Source: an uncultured Prevotella sp.
GTDB lineage: Bacteria; Bacteroidota; Bacteroidia; Bacteroidales; Bacteroidaceae
Reading direction: 5' to 3'
DNA: 36,623 nt
Assembly: GCA_944320255.1 (NCBI GenBank)
Contig: CALUGU010000016.1
Location: 1-36,623, forward strand
Part shown: one piece after another, positions 1-8,627 of the stretch
Position numbering within the stretch: position 1 is the first letter of the stretch
How the letters are laid out: each line of letters starts with the position of its first letter
The notes under the pieces: generated by a model
What the model saw: the letters and a program-made list of their open reading frames with translations, nothing else
Database searches by the model: none
What the model was told of the DNA's origin: nothing
Program-made: the position numbers and the translations under genes

Positions 1-335
1 GGGTAAAATAAAATTGACCCCCAACACCAGGACTTTAAAGGGTCAATCATATTGTAGCCAAAGGTGGGCAAATCCTATTTGGCCAAGAGGGTCAAAGTCG
101 CGTGGCTTTTCCACCACGTCCCATCGTCACCAATATCACAATGTTTTTATATGTCATACAACACGTAAAGTGACATTAGTGACAGTGGAACGGAGCGTAA
201 TGTCACGCCGCAACGGCTTGGTTGTCAAGGTGTTGCCTTAAGTCGTGACATTGTGATAAATCAAAACGCCGTCAGTTCCTGCGGATTTGCCAGTTGTAGA
301 GAGGCGAGGCGCATAACCCCCATTAACTCCTTGGC
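1..335. other. Non-coding stretch with nested inverted repeats
   Basis: I see no convincing gene here. The stretch lies beyond the 3' end of tilS and holds several inverted repeats: ATTGACCC at 13-20 with its complement at 40-47; an 11-bp pair at 134-144 and 248-258 (TATCACAATGT / ACATTGTGATA); and inside it a 9-bp pair at 170-178 and 198-206 (GTGACATTA / TAATGTCAC). The segment 291-332, beginning CAGTTGTAGAGA and ending ATTAACTCCTT, resembles one at 8498-8572 that also lies just past the end of a minus-strand gene. The window edge hides what lies to the left. Confidence 0.6.
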
Positions 336-1688
336 TTAGATTTCTTCACAGCTGATTTTCAATGCCGCCGTTGTTGCGTCGGTTATGCGGCAGCGGTTGT
401 CTGCCCGCTGGTTCACAAGCCATAGGATGCGGCCGGAGGCGTCTTCGACAACGAGCTGGCGACGCTTGTCAAAGAGGTTCATCTTGACGTCGGTAAGATA
501 GTCGCTGACGAGCCTTGAGCCGCGCATGCCGAAGGGTACGAAACGGTCGCCGACGGCGCACGGCCTCACCGTCAGTGGGAAACTGACGGCTGACACGTCG
601 GCGTAACAACAGTTTCTTGATTTTGAAATCATAAAACCATCGCCGCGACTTACGGTCTCCACCCTTAACTTCAGCTTCTCCCCTATCACGTAGACACCTT
701 CTTCAGGCAGCTTCATCGGACGTAAAGCCACATCGCCTACAGGCTCTATGACTATGTGGCGGCGGTCGATGAGCAGCCGGTGGGTGGGCGAATAAAAAGT
801 CAGGCCGGGAGCTGAACTTAACGCACGGCTGACCTGCTCAACCTGCGACGGATTGAAAGAGTAGCCCTTGAGGATGTGAAACAAGAGGTTTTCAGGTGAA
901 GGTTCGCGCCGCAAGCCATCCAATGAGACGCGCACAACGCCGCCGGCGGACGTTTCCGTCAGGCGGCGGGCGGCTTCGTCGGCAAGCGCGTCCAATGCTT
1001 TCACGGCCTCGCCTACGCGCCAAGCCGTCTTGGCTATGGCCTCGCAAACGGACGGATTAATGCGCTTGAGCATCGGGATGACATCGAGGCGTATCTTGTT
1101 GCGCGTAACGTCGTCAACGAGATTTGTGCTGTCGGTGACGTAATCCTGCCCGGCTTCGCGCAAGCAGGCCTCTATCTCCCGCCGCGTGACGCACAGCAGG
1201 GGGCGTAGTACGTGGCCGTTGCGCGGACGTATCCCCACAAGGCCGTGCACGCCCGTGCCACGGACGAGGTTCATCAGGACGGTTTCAACGGAGTCGTCCT
1301 GGTGGTGGGCCACGCACACGGCGGCGGCCCCGATGTCTCGAAGAAGGTTGGAGAAATACGCATAACGCAGGTGGCGGGCTGCCATCTCGATGCTTACCTT
1401 GCGGAGCTTGGCGAAACTTTCGGTGTCAAAATGAGTGACGTGGAGCTTGACGCCGTTGGCTTCGCAAAACTTTACGCAGAAACGCTCGTCCCTGTCAGAC
1501 TCGTCTCCACGGAGATGGAAATTGCAATGGGCGGCTTCGACGCTGTAGCCAAGCTCTTTCATGGCAAGCGCCAAAGCCACGCTGTCAGCCCCGCCTGACA
1601 GCGCAACGAGATATTTAGAGCCTTTGGCCAACAAACCCTGCGAAGCGGCAAAGGCCGAGACTTTACGCAAAAAGGTCTTATTCAACAT
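336..1688 (-). CDS. tilS: tRNA(Ile)-lysidine synthase TilS
   Basis: TilS uses ATP and lysine to convert the wobble C34 of the CAU-anticodon tRNA-Ile into lysidine, which changes its charging from methionine to isoleucine and its reading to AUA. The protein is 450 aa, close to the usual bacterial length. The PP-loop ATP-pyrophosphatase motif SGGADS is at residues 31-36, followed by the typical N-terminal domain with RGDESDRDERF and VAHHQDDSVETVLMNL. The C-terminal third resembles the TilS substrate-binding domains. The start ATG (1686-1688) lies inside the end of the upstream methyltransferase gene, an 11-nt overlap that suggests translational coupling. The gene is the last of a three-gene minus-strand run of RNA-processing functions. 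I am confident of the function; no key residue looks absent. Confidence 0.95.
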   Translation of the reverse strand: MLNKTFLRKVSAFAASQGLLAKGSKYLVALSGGADSVALALAMKELGYSVEAAHCNFHLRGDESDRDERFCVKFCEANGVKLHVTHFDTESFAKLRKVSIEMAARHLRYAYFSNLLRDIGAAAVCVAHHQDDSVETVLMNLVRGTGVHGLVGIRPRNGHVLRPLLCVTRREIEACLREAGQDYVTDSTNLVDDVTRNKIRLDVIPMLKRINPSVCEAIAKTAWRVGEAVKALDALADEAARRLTETSAGGVVRVSLDGLRREPSPENLLFHILKGYSFNPSQVEQVSRALSSAPGLTFYSPTHRLLIDRRHIVIEPVGDVALRPMKLPEEGVYVIGEKLKLRVETVSRGDGFMISKSRNCCYADVSAVSFPLTVRPCAVGDRFVPFGMRGSRLVSDYLTDVKMNLFDKRRQLVVEDASGRILWLVNQRADNRCRITDATTAALKISCEEI

Positions 1689-2859
1689 ACAGCACCAATC
1701 CCTTAAGGTACTCTCCTTCAGGATGATAAATGTTAACGGGATGGTCGGCAGGCTGGTGCAGCTGGTGCAATATCCTCACGTTCCGCCTTGCCAAGGCCGC
1801 CGCCGTGAACACGGCGTTGCGGAAGTTGTCCTTTGTCACCACCTGGCTGCAGCTGAACGTAAACAGTATTCCGCCCGGCTTTATGCGCTCGAAAGCCTTT
1901 ACGTTGAGGCGCGTGTAGCCTTTCAGGGCGTTGTGCAACGCCGCGCGGTGCTTGGCGAAAGCGGGAGGGTCGAGTATGATAAGGTCGTATTTGCCGCCGG
2001 CCTTGTCAAGGAACTTGAACGCATCGTCGCAGAAGGCTTCGTGGCGGCTGTCGCCCGGAAAGTTCAACGCGACGTTCGCGTCAGTCAGCTCTATGGCTTT
2101 CGCACTGCTGTCAACCGAGTGGACGAGCTTGGCACCGCCGCGCATGGCGTAGAACGAGAAGCCGCCCGTATAGCAAAACATATTCAGCACGGTGCGCCCT
2201 TTTGAATAACGCTCAAGCAGGGAGCGGTTTTCACGCTGGTCAACGAAGAAGCCTGTCTTCTGCCCTTTCAACCAATCCACGTGGAATTTCAATCCGTTCT
2301 CCACGGCGATGTTGTCGTCACATCCTCCGTAGATAAAGCCGTTCTCTTGGCCGAGACCCGCCTTGAACGGCAATGTGGTCTCGCTCTTATAGAACACATT
2401 TCCTATCCTGTCGCCCATAACCTCGACAAGCTGGCGGGCGATGACTTCACGGCACACGTGCATTCCCACGCTGTGCGCCTGCATCACGGCTGTCTTTCCG
2501 TAACAGTCAATGACCAGTCCCGGCAGGTTGTCGCCCTCGCCGTGAACAAGGCGGAAGGTGTTGTTGGCCGGATTGTCGGCGATGCCGATGCTTTGCCTCA
2601 TGGCCAAAGCCGATGAAAGCCGCTTGCGCCAGAATGCGTCGTCGATCTCAATGTCGTCAAAGGAAAGCACGCGCACGGCTATGCTGCCTACCTGGAAATG
2701 CCCCAGGGCGATGAATGCCCCGTCACTGTTGATTACGCGCACGATGTCGCCTTCTTCAACGCCGTCGTCGATGCGGCTTATCGCGCCTGAAAACACCCAC
2801 GGATGAAAACGCTTCAGGCTGTCGTCCTTGCCTTTCTTCAGATATATGTTCTTGTACAT
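1678..2859 (-). CDS. rlmI: Class I rRNA large-subunit methyltransferase, RlmI type
   Basis: Predicted SAM-dependent cytosine-C5 methyltransferase of the RlmI family, which methylates 23S rRNA (C1962 in E. coli). An N-terminal PUA-like domain covers about residues 1-75. The catalytic Rossmann domain follows, with VLNMFCYTGGFSFYA as the SAM loop, ILDPPAF as the DPP motif, and a late FTFSCS cysteine motif. The reading frame stays open well upstream, but those 104 residues are low-complexity and overlap the exonuclease gene in another frame. I therefore place the start at the ATG at 2859, giving MYKNIYLKKG and 393 aa, 4 nt after the exonuclease stop. The 3' end overlaps tilS. The exact target base is inferred from the family and could differ in this lineage. 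Confidence 0.9.
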   Translation of the reverse strand: MYKNIYLKKGKDDSLKRFHPWVFSGAISRIDDGVEEGDIVRVINSDGAFIALGHFQVGSIAVRVLSFDDIEIDDAFWRKRLSSALAMRQSIGIADNPANNTFRLVHGEGDNLPGLVIDCYGKTAVMQAHSVGMHVCREVIARQLVEVMGDRIGNVFYKSETTLPFKAGLGQENGFIYGGCDDNIAVENGLKFHVDWLKGQKTGFFVDQRENRSLLERYSKGRTVLNMFCYTGGFSFYAMRGGAKLVHSVDSSAKAIELTDANVALNFPGDSRHEAFCDDAFKFLDKAGGKYDLIILDPPAFAKHRAALHNALKGYTRLNVKAFERIKPGGILFTFSCSQVVTKDNFRNAVFTAAALARRNVRILHQLHQPADHPVNIYHPEGEYLKGLVLYVE

Positions 2860-2863
2860 AAAG

Positions 2864-3493
2864 TCAATTCTTTTGTTCGTCAGTCTTAACCAGTTTGTAA
2901 TCCCCTGTTTCCTCAAGCCGCAACAGTTCCTCGTAAATGTTGATGCAAGCCCATGCGTCAGTGGCGGCGTAGAGCTTTTGGCTCTCGCTAAGCACGTCAG
3001 ACTCCCAGTTGCTAAGGCGCACGGTCTTGCTGATTTTCTCATGGAAGAAATTAGCATAGAGCTTCTGCAAGCTAAGATCCTCGACTCCCAACTCGCACAC
3101 GTGCTTCTGCAAATCGATGAAGTTGCCCGGAACGAAATCCGCCCTCTTGTGCAGCGACAAGATGTCGTCACGCAGCGACAAGCCTATCTTGGGGACTTTC
3201 ACGTCCTCAAGCAGGCGGATTATCGCCGGCGTCATGCCTATCAAGTTCAATCGGAAAAGGAAACAAGTGTCATGGGTTGACACTTGCAGCAACGCCACTT
3301 CATACGCCCTGCCCTTCTTAAACGACGGTTTCGTCTCGGTGTCCACGCCCAGGATGTCTTGCGTAAGCAAGTATTCCACGGCTTTCTCGGCCTCGGCTGC
3401 GGTGGTGATGACGAATATCCTTCCGCCGAACACGGCTCTCGGCAAGGTGGCGATGTCTTTCTTATCGAATTTATTATATATTACTTTTTCCAT
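2864..3493 (-). CDS. RNase D-like 3'-5' exonuclease domain protein
   Basis: A 209-aa stand-alone DEDDy exonuclease domain, like the catalytic part of RNase D. Visible motifs are DTE (D51 and E53) for the first metal-binding acidic pair, an aspartate at 109/110 in GLSLRDD, and Y175 with D179 in YAATD, which marks the DEDDy subclass. It lacks the HRDC domains that full RNase D carries for RNA binding, so the substrate (tRNA ends, other small RNA, or DNA) cannot be named. It is the first gene of the minus-strand run with the RlmI-type methyltransferase and tilS, 4 nt from the former, which favours an RNA-related role. Family assignment is firm; the physiological role is inference. Confidence 0.88.
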   Translation of the reverse strand: MEKVIYNKFDKKDIATLPRAVFGGRIFVITTAAEAEKAVEYLLTQDILGVDTETKPSFKKGRAYEVALLQVSTHDTCFLFRLNLIGMTPAIIRLLEDVKVPKIGLSLRDDILSLHKRADFVPGNFIDLQKHVCELGVEDLSLQKLYANFFHEKISKTVRLSNWESDVLSESQKLYAATDAWACINIYEELLRLEETGDYKLVKTDEQKN

Positions 3494-3537
3494 TATAATA
3501 AAAGAAAAGGAGCCTTGGCATCCTCATAATCGGTGTG

Positions 3538-3545
3538 CAAAAATA
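3538..3545 (-). promoter_or_regulatory. Probable -7 box for the exonuclease-rlmI-tilS run
   Basis: Reading the minus strand, TATTTTTG matches the Bacteroidetes -7 form TAnnTTTG and lies about 45 nt before the exonuclease ATG. I see no clear TTTG at the expected -33 distance, so support is partial. It is divergent from the ftsK promoter. Confidence 0.45.
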
Positions 3546-3589
3546 TAAAAAAAAGGCGATTAATATGGCTTATTCTGACATTTTTCAAT

Positions 3590-3597
3590 TACTTTTG
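3590..3597 (+). promoter_or_regulatory. Probable -7 box for ftsK
   Basis: TACTTTTG fits TAnnTTTG and lies 23 nt before the ftsK ATG. No clean TTTG is seen 19-20 nt upstream, so only the -7 element is supported. Confidence 0.5.
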
Positions 3598-3620
3598 CAA
3601 ATAAAACTTCATATAAACTG

Positions 3621-6038
3621 ATGGGCAAGAAAAAAAACAAGAAAGCTGGCAATTCCTTTAGCGAAGTCGTCGGACTGAAAACCATACTGCAAAACGACAT
3701 TCTGAACTTCATACTTGGCATTGTCCTGATTTTTCTTTCAATATACACGATAATCGCATTCATCTCTTATTTTTCAACCGGACAATACGACCAAAGCCTC
3801 ATCTTAGACCACACGCCGCAGGAAATACTCAACAAGAACAGGGAGTTCAAGAACAGTTGCGGCTCGCTGGGGGCGTTTCTTTCATATTTCTTCATATCGA
3901 GATGCTTCGGCTTGGCGTCGTTCATAATACCTGTTTTCGCCGGCATGGCAGGCCTCCAGCTTGCCAAGGCCTACAAAATCAACCTGCTGAAATGGTTCAT
4001 CTGCCTGATGATAGCGATGGTATGGTTCTCCATAACAGCGGCAAAGCTCCTTACGCCGATAATGGGAAGCCAGATTTTCAACCCCGGCGGCGACCACGGA
4101 ATGTTTTGCTGCCAATGGCTTGAGAACGTCATCGGCGTTTACGGCCTCATGGCGATACTCATCCTTACTGCGATAATCTACCTCACTTATTTGAGCAAAG
4201 AGACGATAAGCATCGTCAGGACTGTGCTCAACCCAGTAGGCGCGCTGACAAGGAAAGTGAAGTTCGGCATAAACAACCTGCCGGAGAACAACGAGCAACC
4301 GGCAGAGGAGATAAAGACGTTGGACGACCCGGAGGTGTTTGACGACCCGGAAACACAAACCGTGATATTCGACGACACTACGCCAACCGAACCGGTAAAA
4401 GACGAACCGGCTGAAGAAGCACCTGAAGGCAAGGGCGACGACGGCATCATAATAAACGACACAAACGTAGAAAACAAGGCTGATTCGACCGACGTTTCCG
4501 GACAAAAAGACTTGTCTACGCCGATAGACCCGCACGAGCCGTGGACTAAATACAAGTATCCGACGCTTGACTTGCTCAAGAAATACGACGACGACGGCAA
4601 GCCGTATATCGACATGAAGGAACAGACGGCCAACAAGAACCGCATCGTGGAAGTGCTCAACAATTTCGGGGTTGAGATAAAAACGATAATGGCTACCGTA
4701 GGCCCCACAGTCACCCTCTACGAAATAACGCCGGCCGAAGGCGTGAGAATATCGAAAATCAGGAACCTTGAAGACGACATCGCCCTCAGCCTCGCCGCCT
4801 TGGGCATCCGCATCATCGCGCCCATCCCCGGCAAGGGAACTATCGGCATAGAGGTGCCTAACAAGAAACCGAACATAGTCTCAATGGAAAGCGTGCTAAA
4901 TTCAAAACGCTTCCAAGAGACGGCGATGGACTTGCCCATCGCCATCGGAAAGACCATCACCAACGAAATATACATGGTGGACTTGGCCAAGTTGCCGCAC
5001 TTGCTCGTAGCCGGAGCCACAGGACAGGGTAAGTCTGTCGGCCTTAACGCCATCATAACATCGCTGCTTTACAAGAAACATCCCAACGAACTGAAGTTGG
5101 TGCTGATAGATCCGAAAAAGGTTGAGTTCAGTGTTTACGCCCCGATAGCCCAGCACTTCATGGCGAAAATACCAGACGAAAACGAGGAGCCTATCATCAC
5201 TGACGTGACGAAAGTCATCAAGACGCTCAACAGCCTGTGCAAGCTCATGGATACGAGGTATGACATGCTGAAACTGGCTGGGGCGCGAAACATCAAGGAA
5301 TACAACAAGAAATACATCAACCACCAGCTGCGCCTCACCGACGGACATGAATACATGCCGTACATCGTCGTCGTGATAGACGAGTTCGGCGACCTCATCA
5401 TGACCGCCGGCAAGGAGATAGAGCTGCCGATAGCGCGCATCGCCCAGTTGGCGCGCGCCGTCGGGATACACATGGTCATCGCGACGCAGCGTCCTACGAC
5501 ATCCATCATCACGGGTAACATCAAGGCGAACTTCCCAGGACGCATGGCGTTCAGGGTGAGTGCGATGGTTGACTCAAGAACAATCCTCGACCGCCCAGGA
5601 GCCAACCAGCTGATAGGCCGCGGCGACATGCTGTTCCTTAGCACAAACGAACCTGTGCGCGTGCAGTGCGCCTTCATCGACACGCCTGAAATAGACCGCA
5701 TCAACAAATACATCGCCGGACAACCTGGGCCGCTCGAACCGATGGAGCTGCCCGAACCTACGGTTGACGACAGCGGCGCTGCCGGCAAGAGCGGACTTGA
5801 CGGGCACAACCTTGACCCGCTGTTCGAAGAGGCGGCACGCACTATCGTGCTAAGCCAGCAAGGCTCAACCAGCATGATACAGCGCAAGTTCTCCATAGGC
5901 TACAACCGCGCCGGCCGACTGATGGACCAACTCGAAAAGGCGGGCATCGTAGGCACCGCGCAGGGCAGCAAACCGCGAGAAGTGCTCATACAAGACGAGA
6001 ACAGCCTGGAAAGCCTGCTTGCGCAATTAAGAAAGTAA
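3621..6038 (+). CDS. ftsK: DNA translocase FtsK
   Basis: FtsK couples cell division to chromosome segregation: it is anchored at the septum and pumps DNA with a hexameric ATPase motor. This 805-aa protein has an N-terminal membrane region of about four hydrophobic segments within residues 25-195. An acidic, proline-containing linker follows (about 220-310), then the alpha/beta motor domains. Walker A is GATGQGKS at residues 465-472 and Walker B is VVVIDEF with D587/E588. The C-terminal winged-helix gamma domain (about 735-800, starting DPLFEEAARTIVLSQQ) normally recognises polar guide sequences and activates XerCD. The linker is short compared with E. coli FtsK, as is usual in this phylum. 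A lolA-like gene follows 33 nt later, a common Bacteroidetes neighbour. Confidence 0.96.
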   Translation: MGKKKNKKAGNSFSEVVGLKTILQNDILNFILGIVLIFLSIYTIIAFISYFSTGQYDQSLILDHTPQEILNKNREFKNSCGSLGAFLSYFFISRCFGLASFIIPVFAGMAGLQLAKAYKINLLKWFICLMIAMVWFSITAAKLLTPIMGSQIFNPGGDHGMFCCQWLENVIGVYGLMAILILTAIIYLTYLSKETISIVRTVLNPVGALTRKVKFGINNLPENNEQPAEEIKTLDDPEVFDDPETQTVIFDDTTPTEPVKDEPAEEAPEGKGDDGIIINDTNVENKADSTDVSGQKDLSTPIDPHEPWTKYKYPTLDLLKKYDDDGKPYIDMKEQTANKNRIVEVLNNFGVEIKTIMATVGPTVTLYEITPAEGVRISKIRNLEDDIALSLAALGIRIIAPIPGKGTIGIEVPNKKPNIVSMESVLNSKRFQETAMDLPIAIGKTITNEIYMVDLAKLPHLLVAGATGQGKSVGLNAIITSLLYKKHPNELKLVLIDPKKVEFSVYAPIAQHFMAKIPDENEEPIITDVTKVIKTLNSLCKLMDTRYDMLKLAGARNIKEYNKKYINHQLRLTDGHEYMPYIVVVIDEFGDLIMTAGKEIELPIARIAQLARAVGIHMVIATQRPTTSIITGNIKANFPGRMAFRVSAMVDSRTILDRPGANQLIGRGDMLFLSTNEPVRVQCAFIDTPEIDRINKYIAGQPGPLEPMELPEPTVDDSGAAGKSGLDGHNLDPLFEEAARTIVLSQQGSTSMIQRKFSIGYNRAGRLMDQLEKAGIVGTAQGSKPREVLIQDENSLESLLAQLRK

Positions 6039-6071
6039 GAAAGGACGGATAAAACAAAAACATCACAGAAC

Positions 6072-6674
6072 ATGAAAAGACTGTCATTGATAATCCTTGC
6101 CATCTTATTGGCAACGGGCCTTTACGCACAAAACGCAGCGCAAGCCCGCAAGATACTCGACAAGACCGCCGCAATAGTAGGCCGCAAAGGCGGGGCGAGC
6201 GCAAACTTCAGCATGAGCGGAAAAGCCGGCAACACGTCAGGCACCATATCGATAAAGGGAACAAAGTTCAACGCAAAGACGCCGCAAGCCATTGTGTGGT
6301 ACGACGGCAAGACGCTTTGGACATACATGAAAAACAACCAAGAGGTGAACGTCAGCACGCCGACCAAGGCGAGCCAGATTTCAATGAACCCGTACACGTT
6401 CATCAATGTTTACAAGAGCGGCTACAAACTGGGCGTGAAAAACGTTTCAGGCGGATGGCAGATACACCTGACGGCCACCAACAACGCCCGCACCATCAAG
6501 GAGATGTACATCACAATAGGCAAGAACTATTACCCCAAGACCATCAAGATGCGCCAGAGCAACGGCTGGACAACCATAAACGTGTCAAATTTCAAGGCGA
6601 AGAACCTTAGCGACGCAACATTCCGCTTCAACGCCAAGGACTTTCCGCACGCTGAAGTCATCGACCTTAGATAG
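6072..6674 (+). CDS. LolA-like outer-membrane lipoprotein carrier protein
   Basis: A 200-aa secreted protein of the LolA/LolB fold. LolA carries lipoproteins across the periplasm from LolCDE to the outer membrane. The first 20 residues form a classic signal peptide (MKRLSLIILAILLATGLYAQ) with likely cleavage after YAQ or nearby. The rest is a beta-rich domain with repeated short strands such as GTISIKGTKFNA and IVWYDGKTLWTYM, the latter typical of the family. It sits 33 nt after ftsK and is probably co-transcribed. A short hairpin-like sequence (6691-6697 with 6702-6710) lies in the gap to the next gene. Confidence in the fold is high; direct LolA function in this organism is inferred from family and context. 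Confidence 0.88.
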   Translation: MKRLSLIILAILLATGLYAQNAAQARKILDKTAAIVGRKGGASANFSMSGKAGNTSGTISIKGTKFNAKTPQAIVWYDGKTLWTYMKNNQEVNVSTPTKASQISMNPYTFINVYKSGYKLGVKNVSGGWQIHLTATNNARTIKEMYITIGKNYYPKTIKMRQSNGWTTINVSNFKAKNLSDATFRFNAKDFPHAEVIDLR

Positions 6675-6728
6675 GATGAGAAGAAGTAAGAAGTTAATCT
6701 TTTAACTCTTAATTGTCATTTCAAAAAA

Positions 6729-8231
6729 ATGAACAAACTGCAACTGCTGCGCATTTTGCGCAAACACATCAAGCTGTCAGAGAAAAGAAGCATAGCATAC
6801 GAGCAGAACAAGGCCGCAAAAGTGCTAATCTACATAGGCGCGGCCTTCGTAATGCTGTATATGCTTTTCATCGCGGTGATGATGGCCCTTATAGCTAATT
6901 CGTCAGACTTCCCGTTTACGTCAAGCGGATTTTTCTTTGGCGTTACACCATTCTTACTCACCGTTGACTTCCTCTTCCGTTTCATCAGCCAGCAGACGCC
7001 TAACCAGCTGGTTAAGCCGTATTCGCTGCTGCCAATCCCCAAATATGCCTGCATTGAGATGTTCGTTTATTCAAGCACGCTGTCGCCCAACAATCTTATA
7101 TGGTTGGTGATAACCATACCTTACGCCATAATGACGACCCTGTTCAGCGCAGGATGGGCCGCTGCGTTGGGGCTGATAGTCGCATTCCAGCTGATTGTCA
7201 CCATCAACAGCCAATGGTATATGCTGGCAAGGACGCTCATAAACCAGACCATCAGATGGTGGGCGTTGCCCGTGGCCGTCTACGCTGCGATGTTTTCACC
7301 GATTTACATTGATGAAATCGAAACCTTTTTCGATTTATACTCACATCTCGGTTCGTGGTTTGCAGCATGGAACCTGCCTGCATACATCGGCTTAATAGCC
7401 ATATTGGTTGCCTTCACACAAATAAACAAGCTGGTGCAATACCGCCTGACATACAACGAGAGCGCAGGTGTGGAAGACACAAAGCTGAAAACAGTGTCGG
7501 AATTTCATGTTTTCGACAAATACGGCGAGACCGGCCAATACCTGAAACTCGAAATAAAGAGCATAATGCGTAACAAAAATATGCGCAAGTCATTCATCTT
7601 CAGCACGGTGTTTGTCACCATCCTGAGCCTTGTAATCTCGTTCACCGACATTTACGACACTGACACTTACAAGGCGTTTTGGGTGGTTTACACTTTCGTG
7701 CTTTACGGCTCGATCTTCATTATAAAAATCATGAGCGCCGAAGGGAACTACATAGATGGGCTGATGATACACAAGGAAAACATCATGCACCTGCTAAAAG
7801 CAAAATACTACCTTTACACAGCCATGCTGCTTTTCCCACTGTTGCTGATGCTCCCCACGGTGTTTATGGGCAAGTACACCCTGCTCTCACTGTTGGCGAT
7901 GATGGCGTTCACCGCCGGTCCGATATACTGCCTGCTGATGCAGATGGCCGTCTACAACCGACAGACAATACCGCTTAACACTAAGTTCATAAGCAAAGGC
8001 AACGTTGAGAACAATTATTTCCAGGTGGTTGCCGAACTTGTAGCCATGTTCTGCCCCGTGATTTTCATTTCTGTGATGAACAGCGTGTTCCCTGAAAACA
8101 CGTCGTATATCGTCCTTCTCGTGCTCGGCTTGGTTTTCATAGCCGCCCACCAACTATGGATAAGGAACATCTACCAACGTTTCATGAAACGAAGATACGT
8201 GAACATGGAGAGCTTCCGCGCCACGAGGTGA
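6729..8231 (+). CDS. DUF5687 family polytopic membrane protein
   Basis: A 500-aa, strongly hydrophobic protein with roughly ten or more membrane segments, resembling the Bacteroidetes DUF5687 family. Members look like ABC-2-type exporter permeases and are often found beside an ABC ATPase gene. The N-terminal stretch (LLRILRKHIKLSEKRSIAYEQNK) is basic and cytoplasmic. Hydrophobic blocks follow at about 37-60, 65-80, 115-150, 180-200, 215-235, 290-310, 320-340, 365-390 and 400-415, with a pair near the C terminus. No ATP-binding partner is encoded next to it, so its energy source and substrate are unknown. It starts 54 nt after lolA and is followed by a 396-nt convergent intergenic stretch. The family call rests on recognition, not a search. 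Confidence 0.7.
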   Translation: MNKLQLLRILRKHIKLSEKRSIAYEQNKAAKVLIYIGAAFVMLYMLFIAVMMALIANSSDFPFTSSGFFFGVTPFLLTVDFLFRFISQQTPNQLVKPYSLLPIPKYACIEMFVYSSTLSPNNLIWLVITIPYAIMTTLFSAGWAAALGLIVAFQLIVTINSQWYMLARTLINQTIRWWALPVAVYAAMFSPIYIDEIETFFDLYSHLGSWFAAWNLPAYIGLIAILVAFTQINKLVQYRLTYNESAGVEDTKLKTVSEFHVFDKYGETGQYLKLEIKSIMRNKNMRKSFIFSTVFVTILSLVISFTDIYDTDTYKAFWVVYTFVLYGSIFIIKIMSAEGNYIDGLMIHKENIMHLLKAKYYLYTAMLLFPLLLMLPTVFMGKYTLLSLLAMMAFTAGPIYCLLMQMAVYNRQTIPLNTKFISKGNVENNYFQVVAELVAMFCPVIFISVMNSVFPENTSYIVLLVLGLVFIAAHQLWIRNIYQRFMKRRYVNMESFRATR

Positions 8232-8362
8232 CGACAAGAATTTTGCCAAGACACCTTTTTCTTTAGCCTAATAACACACTAATAATCAGTGCATTACACA
8301 ATAAAGTGAAAGATGAAAGGCTAAGCGTGGATAATTTAGTTTGCAAAACATCATCAAACGGA

Positions 8363-8407
8363 ATGTAATATACGACCTTTTACAAGGCAAGAGGTCGTAT
8401 ATTACAT
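8363..8407. repeat. Perfect 16-bp inverted repeat with 13-nt loop
   Basis: The left arm ATGTAATATACGACCT (8363-8378) is exactly complementary to the right arm at 8392-8407. The loop (8379-8391) contains TTTT. Position between converging genes suggests a transcription end or an RNA-stabilising hairpin, but neither side has a clear run of T directly after the stem. Confidence 0.85.
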
Positions 8408-8458
8408 CCGGAGTTATCTGTAGTCAACAGAGTCAGGCTCGTTTCACTCGCCAGAAGT

Positions 8459-8502
8459 AACTGACAATAGCCAATGTTACAACAATTTGGCATTTGTCAG
8501 TT
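8459..8502. repeat. Imperfect hairpin, AACTGACAA / TTGTCAGTT
   Basis: A 9-bp outer stem (8459-8467 with 8494-8502), a 2x2 internal mismatch and a 5-bp inner stem (GCCAA at 8470-8474, TTGGC at 8487-8491). It directly abuts the next palindrome. Confidence 0.7.
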
Positions 8503-8530
8503 GTACAGACGCAAAATTTTGCGTCTCTAC
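8503..8530. repeat. Palindrome AGACGCAAAATTTTGCGTCT
   Basis: A perfect 20-nt palindrome at 8507-8526, extended by three more pairs beyond one mismatch (8503-8530). Related GAGACGC...GCGTCTC words are, from memory, frequent between genes in Bacteroidales; a degenerate relative lies at 291-332 in this window. Confidence 0.8.
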
Positions 8531-8627
8531 TGATAACTTCGACGCGAAGAGTCTAACTCCAATTAACTCCTTATTTCCTTACATTATGAACGGCATCGCC
8601 GTTACATATTTTGATTGAGGATAAACT

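Larger units (their letters stand above)
8232..8627. other. Convergent intergenic stretch with a string of hairpins
   Basis: No gene is seen between the converging ends of the DUF5687 gene and the ClC gene. The stretch contains at least five successive dyad symmetries: 8363-8407, 8459-8502, 8503-8530, a 5-bp CTTCG/CGAAG pair at 8537-8549, and a 6-bp AACGGC/GCCGTT pair with a 3-nt loop at 8589-8603. The three large ones are listed separately. The segment 8498-8572 resembles 291-332. Confidence 0.7.

Noticed and set aside
1561-2205. 214-codon plus-strand frame across the tilS/rlmI junction
   Set aside because: It lies opposite two well-supported genes and shows no family-like motif.
2860-3171. 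N-terminal extension of the RlmI-type protein by 104 residues
   Set aside because: The extra residues are Ser/Cys/Arg-rich, lie over the exonuclease gene in another frame, and are not family-like; the start at 2859 gives a normal PUA N terminus.
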